From the NCBI GenBank assembly GCA_905373325.1, contig CAJPTB010000013.1:1-13493 (forward strand): a stretch of 13,493 bases of DNA. Reading direction: 5' to 3'. Below, piece by piece: positions 1 to 5,768 of the stretch; position 1 is the first letter of the stretch, and each line of letters starts with the position of its first letter. Origin of the DNA: an uncultured Ancrocorticia sp. (GTDB lineage Bacteria; Actinomycetota; Actinomycetes; Actinomycetales; Actinomycetaceae). A program made the translations under genes and the position numbers. The notes under the pieces were generated by a model that searched no databases, was not told where the DNA came from, and saw nothing but the letters and a program-made list of their open reading frames with translations.

Positions 1-348
1 CATCGGCAGCGCGACGGAGAATCCGATCCACGCCCCGACGACGGCGAAGGAGACGCCCATGGGCCTGACGACCGGATGCGAAGCCTGCCTGAGAAAAACG
101 TGGCGCCGCATGATGAAGCGCATAAACATCTGGATCCCGATTGAAACCAGCATGCCCACAAAGAATCCGGTGCCTATGCCCAACAGAATCGTCAGCGCGT
201 CCACCGCAACAGAACCCGCCGTCTCCTTCGCCGGGGGCTCCGCGCGCACAGCCGCAGCGGGCGCGAACGCGGAAACAACTTCGTAACCGTTTGCCAAGAA
301 TACTCCCATGCCCTCAAGGCTAAGCGATGCCGCCTGAAAGTACGCCAT
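1..348 (-). CDS. Membrane protein, probable MscS-type mechanosensitive channel (5' part only)
   Basis: The minus strand is open from the left window edge to an ATG at 348-346, with a second in-frame ATG at 309-307. From the second ATG there are 103 codons with no stop. The protein has a short Ala/Pro/Glu-rich lead, one clear membrane segment (about residues 38-63 from the second ATG, ALTILLGIGTGFFVGML...), then a basic stretch with MRRH and RQASHPVVRP, and the start of a second hydrophobic segment (VSFAVVGAWIGFSVAL). A membrane helix, a basic linker and a second helix are what N-termini of actinobacterial MscS-like channels look like. The pore and beta domains lie outside the window, so the family call is tentative. 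Neither ATG has a well-placed Shine-Dalgarno: GAGGG is only one base from the second, and the first lies inside a palindrome. Another small polytopic protein is possible. Confidence 0.5.
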   Translation of the reverse strand, partial: MAYFQAASLSLEGMGVFLANGYEVVSAFAPAAAVRAEPPAKETAGSVAVDALTILLGIGTGFFVGMLVSIGIQMFMRFIMRRHVFLRQASHPVVRPMGVSFAVVGAWIGFSVALPM

Positions 349-366
349 ATTCCCGCGGAATATGGC
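344..366. promoter_or_regulatory. 23-bp palindrome over the MscS-like gene start
   Basis: GCCATATTCC (344-353) and GGAATATGGC (357-366) are perfect 10-bp inverted arms around a 3-base centre. The AT-rich arms stand out in this GC-rich stretch and have the shape of a dimeric repressor site. The site covers one candidate start codon (346-348) and lies 35 bp upstream of the other. The binding protein is unknown. Confidence 0.45.
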
Positions 367-444
367 CAAGGTTATGCGTTCGGAGTCTCGCGGCGCGTGC
401 GCTTGCGGCCTCGCAGGCGCACCGGCCGAGCCTTTTGACCGCCG

Positions 445-555
445 CATCAACCGCCCCGGCCGGGGACATCAACCACCCCCGCCGGGGAGCATCGCGCGCG
501 GCGATCGCGCGGACCGTGGCGTCGCGACATCAACCGCCCGGCCAGGGAGCATCGG
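445..555. repeat. Three imperfect copies of a 22-28 bp GC-rich repeat
   Basis: Copies begin at 445, 467 and 528 with consensus CATCAACCrCCCsGCCrGGGA. The second and third continue as GCATCG. The first holds a perfect 12-bp palindrome, CCCCGGCCGGGG (454-465). Copies 1 and 2 abut and copy 3 follows after about 33 bp. The unequal spacing rules out a CRISPR array. Function is unknown: it could be a decayed intergenic repeat family or a protein-binding array. Confidence 0.5.
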
Positions 556-684
556 TCCGGCGAACACGGAACGGCGGCCTAGCTTTCGAACAGCGCAAGC
601 GCCTCGGGAGCGGCAGGCGCACCCCCGAATCGCATGCGTTCCGGGAGCTTTGGGCCGGTGAGCAAGGACACAGCCCATTCGATT

Positions 685-714
685 TTGCAATGCCCCTCCC
701 CTTTCCTCTAAGCT
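685..714 (+). promoter_or_regulatory. Probable promoter of the tRNA-Glu-Asp-Phe operon
   Basis: TTGCAA (685-690), an 18-bp spacer, then TAAGCT (709-714), which fits the TAnnnT pattern common for actinobacterial housekeeping sigma factors. It lies about 55 bp before the first mature tRNA base and is the best sigma-70-like match in the gap. Confidence 0.5.
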
Positions 715-769
715 AATCGAGTTCCACCAGCCGGCAACGGTGAGGAACGGACAAACAGACAATCAGTCC

Positions 770-842
770 GCCCCTATCGTCTAGTGGCCTAGGACGGCGC
801 CCTTTCACGGCGCTAACACCGGTTCGAATCCGGTTGGGGGTG
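770..842 (+). tRNA. tRNA-Glu (anticodon TTC)
   Basis: A full cloverleaf can be drawn. The acceptor arm GCCCCTA pairs with TGGGGGT (835-841) with two G-U pairs, and G842 is the discriminator. The anticodon stem GCGCC/GGCGC closes loop CTTTCAC with anticodon TTC at 804-806. The T arm is ACCGG-TTCGAAT-CCGGT. The D-arm opening GTCTAG is typical of bacterial tRNA-Glu. CCA is not encoded; CGA follows the discriminator. Confidence 0.97.
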
Positions 843-866
843 CGAGAAGGTCAATGAATCTTCATT

Positions 867-940
867 GGCCCCGTAGCGCAGTTGGTTAGCGCGCCGCCCT
901 GTCACGGCGGAGGTCGCGGGTTCAAGTCCCGTCGGGGTCG
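867..940 (+). tRNA. tRNA-Asp (anticodon GTC)
   Basis: Acceptor GGCCCCG (867-873) pairs with CGGGGTC (933-939), and G940 is the discriminator. The anticodon stem CCGCC/GGCGG frames anticodon GTC at 901-903. The T arm is GCGGG-TTCAAGT-CCCGT. CCA is not encoded. It lies 24 bp after tRNA-Glu, so the two are almost certainly one transcript. The order Glu-Asp-Phe is a known actinobacterial arrangement. Confidence 0.97.
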
Positions 941-949
941 CGGACAATC

Positions 950-965
950 GCCCGGGAAACCGGGC
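950..965 (+). other. GNRA-capped hairpin between tRNA-Asp and tRNA-Phe
   Basis: GCCCGG (950-955) and CCGGGC (960-965) form a perfect 6-bp stem around a GAAA tetraloop, followed by TTTCGTCT. It may guide processing of the tRNA precursor or act as a weak attenuator before tRNA-Phe. The T tract is too poor for a strong terminator. Confidence 0.45.
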
Positions 966-977
966 TTTCGTCTATCA

Positions 978-1050
978 GGCTCTGTAGCTCAGTTGGTAGA
1001 GCGTTCGACTGAAAATCGAAAGGTCACCGGATCGACGCCGGTCGGAGCCA
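978..1050 (+). tRNA. tRNA-Phe (anticodon GAA)
   Basis: Acceptor GGCTCTG (978-984) pairs with CGGAGCC (1043-1049) with one U-G pair, and A1050 is the discriminator. The D arm GCTC/GAGC and the anticodon loop with GAA at 1011-1013 are normal. The T stem ACCGG/CCGGT is intact, but the T loop reads ATCGACG, so position 54 is A instead of the usual T. CCA is not encoded. Confidence 0.95.
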
Positions 1051-1249
1051 CTGCCTCGAATCTGGGATATGCGCACGCTCCTCTTTGCTTCCCTTCAGCT
1101 TCTCTCACGCGCTTCAACGCGTACGAACTTTCGCGTTCGTTTCCCGCGCACGAAGTTTCGCGCTTTTACGCGTGCAGACCCTCGTTCTTCTCGCACCGCA
1201 TGACTCCTAGTGCGCGAATCCTTAGGACCTCTAAAGCAGCAGCTCAACC

Positions 1250-1282
1250 CCGTCGCTCCGGCAATCCTCGGCCGAGCGACGG
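1250..1282. other. Long hairpin in the tRNA-Fic gap
   Basis: CCGTCGCTC (1250-1258) and GAGCGACGG (1274-1282) are perfect 9-bp inverted arms. After a single bulged C (1259), GGC/GCC (1260-1262 and 1271-1273) extends the stem to 12 bp with an 8-base loop. No T run follows, so it is not a standard terminator. It could be 3' structure of the tRNA transcript or part of a small RNA. Confidence 0.45.
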
Positions 1283-1381
1283 ACGAACCGGAGACGCCTA
1301 CAACACCCCGGCTTTTTCGGCGCGTTTTGGCACTTCCAACACGCGTCTCGGCCTTTCGGGGCGTGCCGAGTTCTTGTTGGC

Positions 1382-1444
1382 ACATGTAAAGATTTTTTAC
1401 ACGTTCCAAAAACGTGTAAAAAAATTGGCGATTTTTTTACATGT
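1382..1444. promoter_or_regulatory. Four ACRTGTAAA half-sites forming overlapping dyads upstream of the Fic gene
   Basis: Half-sites are ACATGTAAA (1382-1390), TTTACACGT (1396-1404), ACGTGTAAA (1412-1420) and TTTACATGT (1436-1444), alternating in direction. The middle pair extends to perfect 13-bp arms (1393-1405 and 1411-1423) with a 5-base centre. The right pair extends to 14-bp arms (1412-1425 and 1431-1444) with one mismatch and a 5-base centre. The dyad centres are 20 bp apart, about two helical turns. The last half-site overlaps the predicted -35 box of the Fic promoter. The likely binder is the winged helix of the Fic protein itself. In RNA the right dyad could instead serve as a terminator, having an A-rich arm and a T7 run. 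Confidence 0.7.
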
Positions 1445-1465
1445 CAAGAATCCCGTGTCTAGAAT
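1436..1465 (+). promoter_or_regulatory. Predicted leaderless promoter of the Fic gene
   Basis: TTTACA (1436-1441), an 18-bp spacer, and TAGAAT (1460-1465), then only six bases to the ATG at 1472. With usual -10 to start-site spacing, transcription would begin at or within a base or two of the ATG. There is no Shine-Dalgarno, which agrees with a leaderless message. Confidence 0.55.
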
Positions 1466-1471
1466 TTTTCT

Positions 1472-2566
1472 ATGTGGAAACCTGATCTTCCTTACAACGA
1501 ACTCCCGTTCCCTCCCGTCGACGAACTGGAGACTCGCTCAATTCTTCGGGCGGCGGCGAACGCGCGAGCGGCGCTCGCCGGACTAGATCAGGCAGTCAAA
1601 CAAATTCCCAACCCAGAGATCCTCATCTCTCCCCTCTCTCTCCTCGAAGCACAGGCAAGCTCGGAAATTGAAAACATCGTGACCACAACCGACGACCTCT
1701 TCCGAGACGAAAACCTCAAGAGCGCAGCCCCAGATCCCGCGGTGAAGGAGACTCTGCGCTACCGGGAAGCTCTGTTCGCCGGCTTCGAGGAAGTCCGCCG
1801 TCATCCCCTCAACACGAATATCGCCCTCAAGGTGAGCTCCCACATAAGCGGCTACAACATGGAGCTGAGGTCCCTGCCCGGCACTTTCATCGGAAACCCC
1901 ACGACCTTGGAAGCCCGGTACACGCCCCCCGAAGGCAAAGAGCTCATCGCCCGCAAGCTCGGGGATTGGGAGAAGATCGTCCACATCGGAGACGAACTCG
2001 ACCCATTGGTCGCAATGGCGGTTGCGCACTACCAGTTTGAGGCAATCCACCCTTTCACGGACAGCAACGGGCGCACGGGAAGGATCCTCAACATCCTCAT
2101 GCTCATCGAAAGGAGGCTTTTGAGCGAGCCGGTTCTCTACCTCTCCCGCTACATCATCGAAAACAAAAACGAGTACTACGACCGCCTCCTGGCCGTGACA
2201 CGAGACGGCGCCTGGCATGAGTGGCTTTCCTTCATGCTGAGCGCCGTGCAATCGACCTCCGAGGAGACGCTCGCAACCATCGACAGAATCCAAGGGCTTC
2301 GCCGCACGATTCGCGAGCAAATGCGCTCGAATCGGGGAAGTTCGAACGCCGACCTTCTGGACCTGCTCCTCGAACGGCCATACTGCCGAATCGCCGACGT
2401 CGAAAACGCCTGCAACGTCACGCGCCCCACGGCGACCAAACGTCTGGAAGAGCTGGTCGCAGCGGGCGTGCTGGACGACAGAAGAGCCGGCAGAGACAGA
2501 CTTTTCGTCAATGTGCCGCTGATGGAGATCCTCCGCAACCCGGGAACCGCCGAGCCTGCACGCTGA
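1472..2566 (+). CDS. Fic-family AMPylase-type protein with C-terminal winged helix
   Basis: At 364 residues this has the architecture Fic_N (about 1-90), Fic core (about 110-255) and a winged-helix DNA-binding domain (about 293-350; CRIADVENACNVTRPTATKR is the recognition helix region). The active-site motif is HPFTDSNGRTGR (193-204), with catalytic H193, acidic D197 and R204. Ser198 sits where Gly or Ala is usual. SSEIEN (63-68) matches the class II autoinhibitory motif [S/T]xxxE[G/N], in which Glu67 would block ATP. Such proteins normally transfer AMP to a hydroxyl of a target protein; the target here is unknown. The N-terminus WKPDLPYNELP is typical of the family and fixes the ATG start, despite no Shine-Dalgarno. 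The gene stands alone, with the operator array in front suggesting autorepression. Its AT-rich promoter hints at acquisition next to the tRNA cluster. Confidence 0.93.
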   Translation: MWKPDLPYNELPFPPVDELETRSILRAAANARAALAGLDQAVKQIPNPEILISPLSLLEAQASSEIENIVTTTDDLFRDENLKSAAPDPAVKETLRYREALFAGFEEVRRHPLNTNIALKVSSHISGYNMELRSLPGTFIGNPTTLEARYTPPEGKELIARKLGDWEKIVHIGDELDPLVAMAVAHYQFEAIHPFTDSNGRTGRILNILMLIERRLLSEPVLYLSRYIIENKNEYYDRLLAVTRDGAWHEWLSFMLSAVQSTSEETLATIDRIQGLRRTIREQMRSNRGSSNADLLDLLLERPYCRIADVENACNVTRPTATKRLEELVAAGVLDDRRAGRDRLFVNVPLMEILRNPGTAEPAR

Positions 2567-2584
2567 GGCTGCGGGATCAGCGCT

Positions 2585-2624
2585 TGCCGGGCAGGGCCTT
2601 TTTGGGGGACGCCGCCGCCCGGCA
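2585..2624. repeat. Inverted repeat between convergent Fic and VOC genes
   Basis: TGCCGGGC (2585-2592) and GCCCGGCA (2617-2624) are perfect 8-bp arms around a 24-base loop containing CCTTTTTGGGGG. It lies between two convergent genes and could slow transcription from both sides. No T run follows either arm, so I do not call it a rho-independent terminator. Confidence 0.35.
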
Positions 2625-2649
2625 CGAAAAATGAGCGTTGGCCGGAAGC

Positions 2650-3028
2650 CTAAAGCACCTCGACCAACCGGATCAGGTATCCGTCGGGGTCTTGGACGAC
2701 GAACTCCGTCTGCCCTTCCAGCGTGCCGCCTCGGGCGCCCATTTCATACCAAATCTGCCGCAGGTCCCGAAACGGCCGGACGCCCAGCGCGGCCAGCCGG
2801 GAGCGCACGGCGCCGACGTCGGGAACTTCGATCTGGAGTTTCATCCCCCGACTTCTCGGTGGAATGGTCTTCTTCGAGCATGAGTTGGGCGCCGTTGAGT
2901 TCGAGGCACGCGAACAAGGGATCCTCCCTGGAGAAGAGAATCCAAAAACCGACTCCTCTGACGTAAAAGTCGAGGCTCGCGAAGATGTCGCTGACGGACA
3001 ACTCGGGAACGAGCGGATTCCAACGCAT
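2650..3028 (-). pseudogene. VOC-superfamily (glyoxalase / bleomycin-resistance-like) gene, frameshifted
   Basis: The N-terminal half starts at ATG 3028 (MRWNPLVPELSVSDIFASLD...) and ends LELNGAQLMLEEDHSTEKS. The C-terminal half lies in another frame (MKLQIEVPDVGAVRSRLAALG... to QTEFVVQDPDGYLIRLVEVL) and stops at 2650. Joined, they give one VOC-fold protein of about 125 residues, with the two beta-alpha-beta-beta-beta modules and the closing QDPDGYLIR strand of the bleomycin-resistance-type subfamily. They meet at a run of five C (2845-2849; G on the coding strand). Removing one base restores the frame. As written, the product stops after 94 residues. It is either a recent pseudogene, a homopolymer assembly error, or slippage-controlled. 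The N-terminal metal-ligand positions are not clear, so no substrate is proposed. Confidence 0.78.
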
Positions 3029-3085
3029 AGCCCGATCATGGCATACGTCCTGCCTGCCGAACCGTCGGCCTCCGTATACTCAGGT

Positions 3086-3184
3086 GTGGGACCACGTACA
3101 TTTTGTGGAAAAGCCTCGTTAAATCGCTCGCATTCGCATAGACTTCGCGTCAAGTAGCCTCGCGGCAGAGCCCTGAAAGGAGGG
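3086..3184 (+). promoter_or_regulatory. Leader of the PTS operon: small dyad, possible -10 and strong Shine-Dalgarno
   Basis: AGGAGGG (3178-3184) lies nine bases before the ATG and clearly sets the start. TAGACT (3139-3144) fits TAnnnT, but its -35 partner is poor. A 10-bp dyad GTGGGACCAC (3086-3095) lies further upstream and could bind a sugar-responsive regulator of GntR type. That is speculation from shape only. No RAT-type antiterminator hairpin was seen. Confidence 0.35.
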
Positions 3185-3193
3185 ACTTCTTCC

Positions 3194-5758
3194 ATGAGTC
3201 CAAAGACGGCCCATGTCCAAGTCCTTGCCCCGTTGACCGGCGTCATGGTGCCGATCGAAAGCGTTCCCGATCCCGTCTTCGCCCAGAAGATGGTCGGCGA
3301 TGGATTCTCCATCGACCCTTTCGACGGCACGGTTTTCGCTCCGGTTTCGGGAGAGATCGTCGATCTCCAAAACGCCCATCACGCCCTCACGATACGCACG
3401 CCGGAGGGGATCGAGGTCCTCATCCACGTCGGCCTTGAAACTGTCAGCCTGGAAGGACGCGGATTCACGCCCCACGTCGCCAGGGGCGACAAAGTCGCGG
3501 TCGGCGACAAGCTCATAACTTTCGACGTCGACCGGGTTGCCCGCGAGGCGAAAAGCCTTCTCACCCAAGTGGTCGTCGCCAATATGGACGCGATCGCCTC
3601 GATCCGGCCCGAAACGGGAATGGTGGTCGGCGGAAGGTCCTTGGCCGCCACGATCGAGCCCGCCGCGCCGAAGGCCCGCGCATCGGCCGGCGGCGGGGGC
3701 GAGGCCTTCGTCGGCACGGTCGTCATCCCCAACCCGACGGGATTGCACGCGCGGCCCGCTGCGACCCTCGTCGCCCTGGCCAAGGGCTTCGAGAGCGACA
3801 TCAAGCTGGCCTCCCAGGGAAACACCGCCAACGCCAAATCGATCGTCGCCATCATGGGCATGGGCCTCGCCCACGGCCAAGAGGTCGAAGTCAGCGCCGC
3901 CGGGCCCGACGCCGAGCGCGCACTCGCTGAAGTCATCGAGGCAATCGACGGCGGACTCGGGGAGGAGCCCGTGCCCGCAGGCTCGCCGGCCCCAGAATCG
4001 GCCGCCCCCGCGCAAGCCGTTCCCGCGCAAAAGCCGGCGGCCCGCCGCTCGGAGGACCCCGACGTCTACCTCGGCATTCCCGCTTCGCCGGGCCTGGCCG
4101 TAGGCGCGCTCGTCCAGCTGCGCACGCAGGAGTTCGCCATCGTCGAGGCGGGGCTCAACCCAGCCGACGAGCGACGCACCCTGCGCGACGGGCTCAACCG
4201 CGCACTGTGGTCCTTGGGGGAGCTCGCCGACGGTTTGCGCAGGCAAGGCGATGAGGAACGCGCCGCGATCTTCTCCGCGCACGAAGAGCTGCTGCAGGAC
4301 CCGGAGCTTCTTCACTTGGCGAATGTCGCGGTAAACGAAGGAAAGAGCGCCGCTTTCGCTTGGCGCAACGCCTACACGACGTTCGCCGACCAGCTCGAGT
4401 CGCTGGGCAACGAAGTGCTCGCCGGGCGCGCCACGGACGTGCGCGACGCCGGCGTCCGCGTGCTCCAGGAGATCACCGGGCAAAAGCTCGAACGCCCCGA
4501 GCTTCCCGAAAACACGATCCTCGTGGCCGAGGAGCTGACGCCTTCGGACACGGCTCAGCTCGACCGTTCGAAGGTCGTCGGATTTGCGACCGTCACCGGC
4601 GGCGCCTCCTCCCACGTCGCGATCATCGCGCGCTCGCTCGACATTCCCGCAATCGCGGGAATTGAAGAGGCCGTCCTCGACCTCGAAGACGGCACTCGGG
4701 CGGTCCTCGACGGGACCTCCGGCGAGCTGCGGACGAACCTTTCCGAGGCCGGCCTTTCCGCGGTTCGCAAGCGCCAGGAGCGCATCGAGGCCCGCAAGGC
4801 CGCCGAGTACGCGAGGAAGGACGAGCCGGCGGTCACCTCCGACGGACGACGGGTCCAGGTGGTCGCCAACATCGGCGGGGTCGACGACGCAAAGGAATCC
4901 CAGACGAAGGGCGCCGAAGGCGTCGGCCTTCTGCGCAGCGAATTCGTCTTCCTCGGACGCGCCGACGCCCCCAGCGAGGACGAGCAGGTCGCGATCTACG
5001 CCGATTGCGCGCGCGCTTTGGCGCCCGGTCAGCCGCTCGTCATTCGCACGCTCGACGTCGGCGGAGACAAGCCGCTTGCATACCTCCCCCTCGGAGAGGA
5101 AGACAACCCGTTCCTCGGCCTGCGCGGGGTGCGGGTGGGCCTCGACCGCCCCGACACTCTGCGCCCGCAGATCCGCGCGATCCTTCGGGCAGCGGACGAA
5201 GGGGCCAAGCTCCACGTCATGTTCCCGATGGTCGCCACAATCAGCGACTGGCGCCGCGCGAAGGCGATGTGGGACGAAGAGGCCGAGGACCTCGGGTACC
5301 GGGGCAAGGTGAGTCTGGGCATCATGATGGAAGTTCCTTCCGTCGGCGTGATGGCCAAGCAGTTCGCCGCAGAGGAGGGCCTTGACTTCTTCAGCGTCGG
5401 CTCGAACGACCTGACGAGCTACACCCTGGCCATGGACCGGGGAAATGCCAAAGTCGCCGCACAGGTGGACGCATGCGACCCGTCGATTTTGGCTCTCATC
5501 GGCCAGGCGGCCGAGGCCCTGCACGAGAAAGGCAAGTGGATCGGGGTGTGCGGCGGCGTCGCCTCAGACCCGCAGGCGGTTCCGATCCTCGTAGGCTTGG
5601 GCGTGGACGAGCTCAGCTGCTCGATCCCGGCCATTCCTTCGATCAAAGCGAAAGTCAGGGCGTATTCCTACAGCGAGTGCAAGTCGCTCGCCGATGCCGC
5701 ACTGACGTCCGCGACCCCCGAAGAAGTCCGCGCCCTCGTCCCTCTCGACGAGGTATGA
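3194..5758 (+). CDS. ptsP: PTS multiphosphoryl transfer protein: EIIA(Glc-type)-HPr-Enzyme I fusion
   Basis: At 854 residues this carries three soluble PTS components in one chain. EIIA (about 1-150) has the phospho-acceptor H78 in IHVGLETVSLEG, with H62/H63 nearby. HPr (about 170-255) has H185 in GLHARPAAT and a Ser216 region (AKSIVAIMGMG). An Ala/Pro linker (about 256-288) leads to Enzyme I (about 290-854), with phospho-His H474 in TGGASSHVAIIAR, the PEP-site arginine region LLRSEFVF (579-586), the PEP motif SVGSNDLTSYTLAMDRGN (734-751) and Cys786 in GVCGG. PEP phosphate would pass to H474, then H185, then H78, then the EIIB cysteine. The layout matches NagF/FruB-like multiphosphoryl proteins, but with a Crr-type EIIA. 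The SD is AGGAGGG. The next gene, its permease, starts 10 bp downstream. All catalytic residues are present. Confidence 0.95.
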   Translation: MSPKTAHVQVLAPLTGVMVPIESVPDPVFAQKMVGDGFSIDPFDGTVFAPVSGEIVDLQNAHHALTIRTPEGIEVLIHVGLETVSLEGRGFTPHVARGDKVAVGDKLITFDVDRVAREAKSLLTQVVVANMDAIASIRPETGMVVGGRSLAATIEPAAPKARASAGGGGEAFVGTVVIPNPTGLHARPAATLVALAKGFESDIKLASQGNTANAKSIVAIMGMGLAHGQEVEVSAAGPDAERALAEVIEAIDGGLGEEPVPAGSPAPESAAPAQAVPAQKPAARRSEDPDVYLGIPASPGLAVGALVQLRTQEFAIVEAGLNPADERRTLRDGLNRALWSLGELADGLRRQGDEERAAIFSAHEELLQDPELLHLANVAVNEGKSAAFAWRNAYTTFADQLESLGNEVLAGRATDVRDAGVRVLQEITGQKLERPELPENTILVAEELTPSDTAQLDRSKVVGFATVTGGASSHVAIIARSLDIPAIAGIEEAVLDLEDGTRAVLDGTSGELRTNLSEAGLSAVRKRQERIEARKAAEYARKDEPAVTSDGRRVQVVANIGGVDDAKESQTKGAEGVGLLRSEFVFLGRADAPSEDEQVAIYADCARALAPGQPLVIRTLDVGGDKPLAYLPLGEEDNPFLGLRGVRVGLDRPDTLRPQIRAILRAADEGAKLHVMFPMVATISDWRRAKAMWDEEAEDLGYRGKVSLGIMMEVPSVGVMAKQFAAEEGLDFFSVGSNDLTSYTLAMDRGNAKVAAQVDACDPSILALIGQAAEALHEKGKWIGVCGGVASDPQAVPILVGLGVDELSCSIPAIPSIKAKVRAYSYSECKSLADAALTSATPEEVRALVPLDEV

Positions 5759-5768
5759 GGAGGTAACC

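Larger units (their letters stand above)
366..769. other. Gene-free gap left of the tRNA cluster
   Basis: Several frames are open here on both strands, but their translations are Arg/Ala/Pro-rich, have no Shine-Dalgarno, resemble no family I know, and overlap one another, as expected of random GC-rich DNA. The only structure I see is the three-copy repeat at 445-555 and the tRNA promoter at 685-714. Confidence 0.6.
1051..1471. other. Structured gene-free gap between tRNA-Phe and the Fic gene
   Basis: No reading frame here looks like a protein. The open frame running across the tRNAs and a 104-codon minus-strand frame are Arg/Ser-rich shadows without start signals. Contents seen are ACGCGT motifs (near 1116, 1168 and 1341), a long hairpin at 1250-1282, a short TCCTA/TAGGA dyad (1205-1227), and the AT-rich half-site array at 1382-1444. 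The last 90 bp are strikingly AT-rich compared with the surroundings. Confidence 0.6.

Noticed and set aside
445..555. CRISPR array
   Set aside because: Only three diverged copies with unequal spacing (none, then about 33 bp), and no cas genes.
327..762. Several open frames on both strands in the left gap
   Set aside because: Overlapping, Arg/Pro-rich, without start signals or recognisable domains; the DNA contains repeats instead.
1031..1050. Integration (att) site at the 3' end of tRNA-Phe with the Fic gene as cargo
   Set aside because: I found no second copy of the tRNA 3' end downstream and no integrase gene.
1095..1409. 104-codon minus-strand open frame in the tRNA-Fic gap
   Set aside because: Arg/Ser-rich low-complexity translation, no Shine-Dalgarno, and it starts inside the operator array.
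882..1586. 234-codon plus-strand open frame across tRNA-Asp, tRNA-Phe and the following gap
   Set aside because: It runs through two certain tRNA genes, has no ribosome binding site, and its translation resembles no protein family.
2650..3330. 226-codon minus-strand frame as an intact VOC protein
   Set aside because: Only its last part is VOC sequence. The upstream portion overlaps the start of the PTS gene and is unlike any VOC N-terminus, which is found in another frame.
3119..5524. 801-codon minus-strand open frame opposite the PTS fusion gene
   Set aside because: It is a mirror of a strongly GC3-biased coding gene. The sense strand carries all catalytic motifs; the antisense translation is Asp/Gly/Arg-rich with no motifs.
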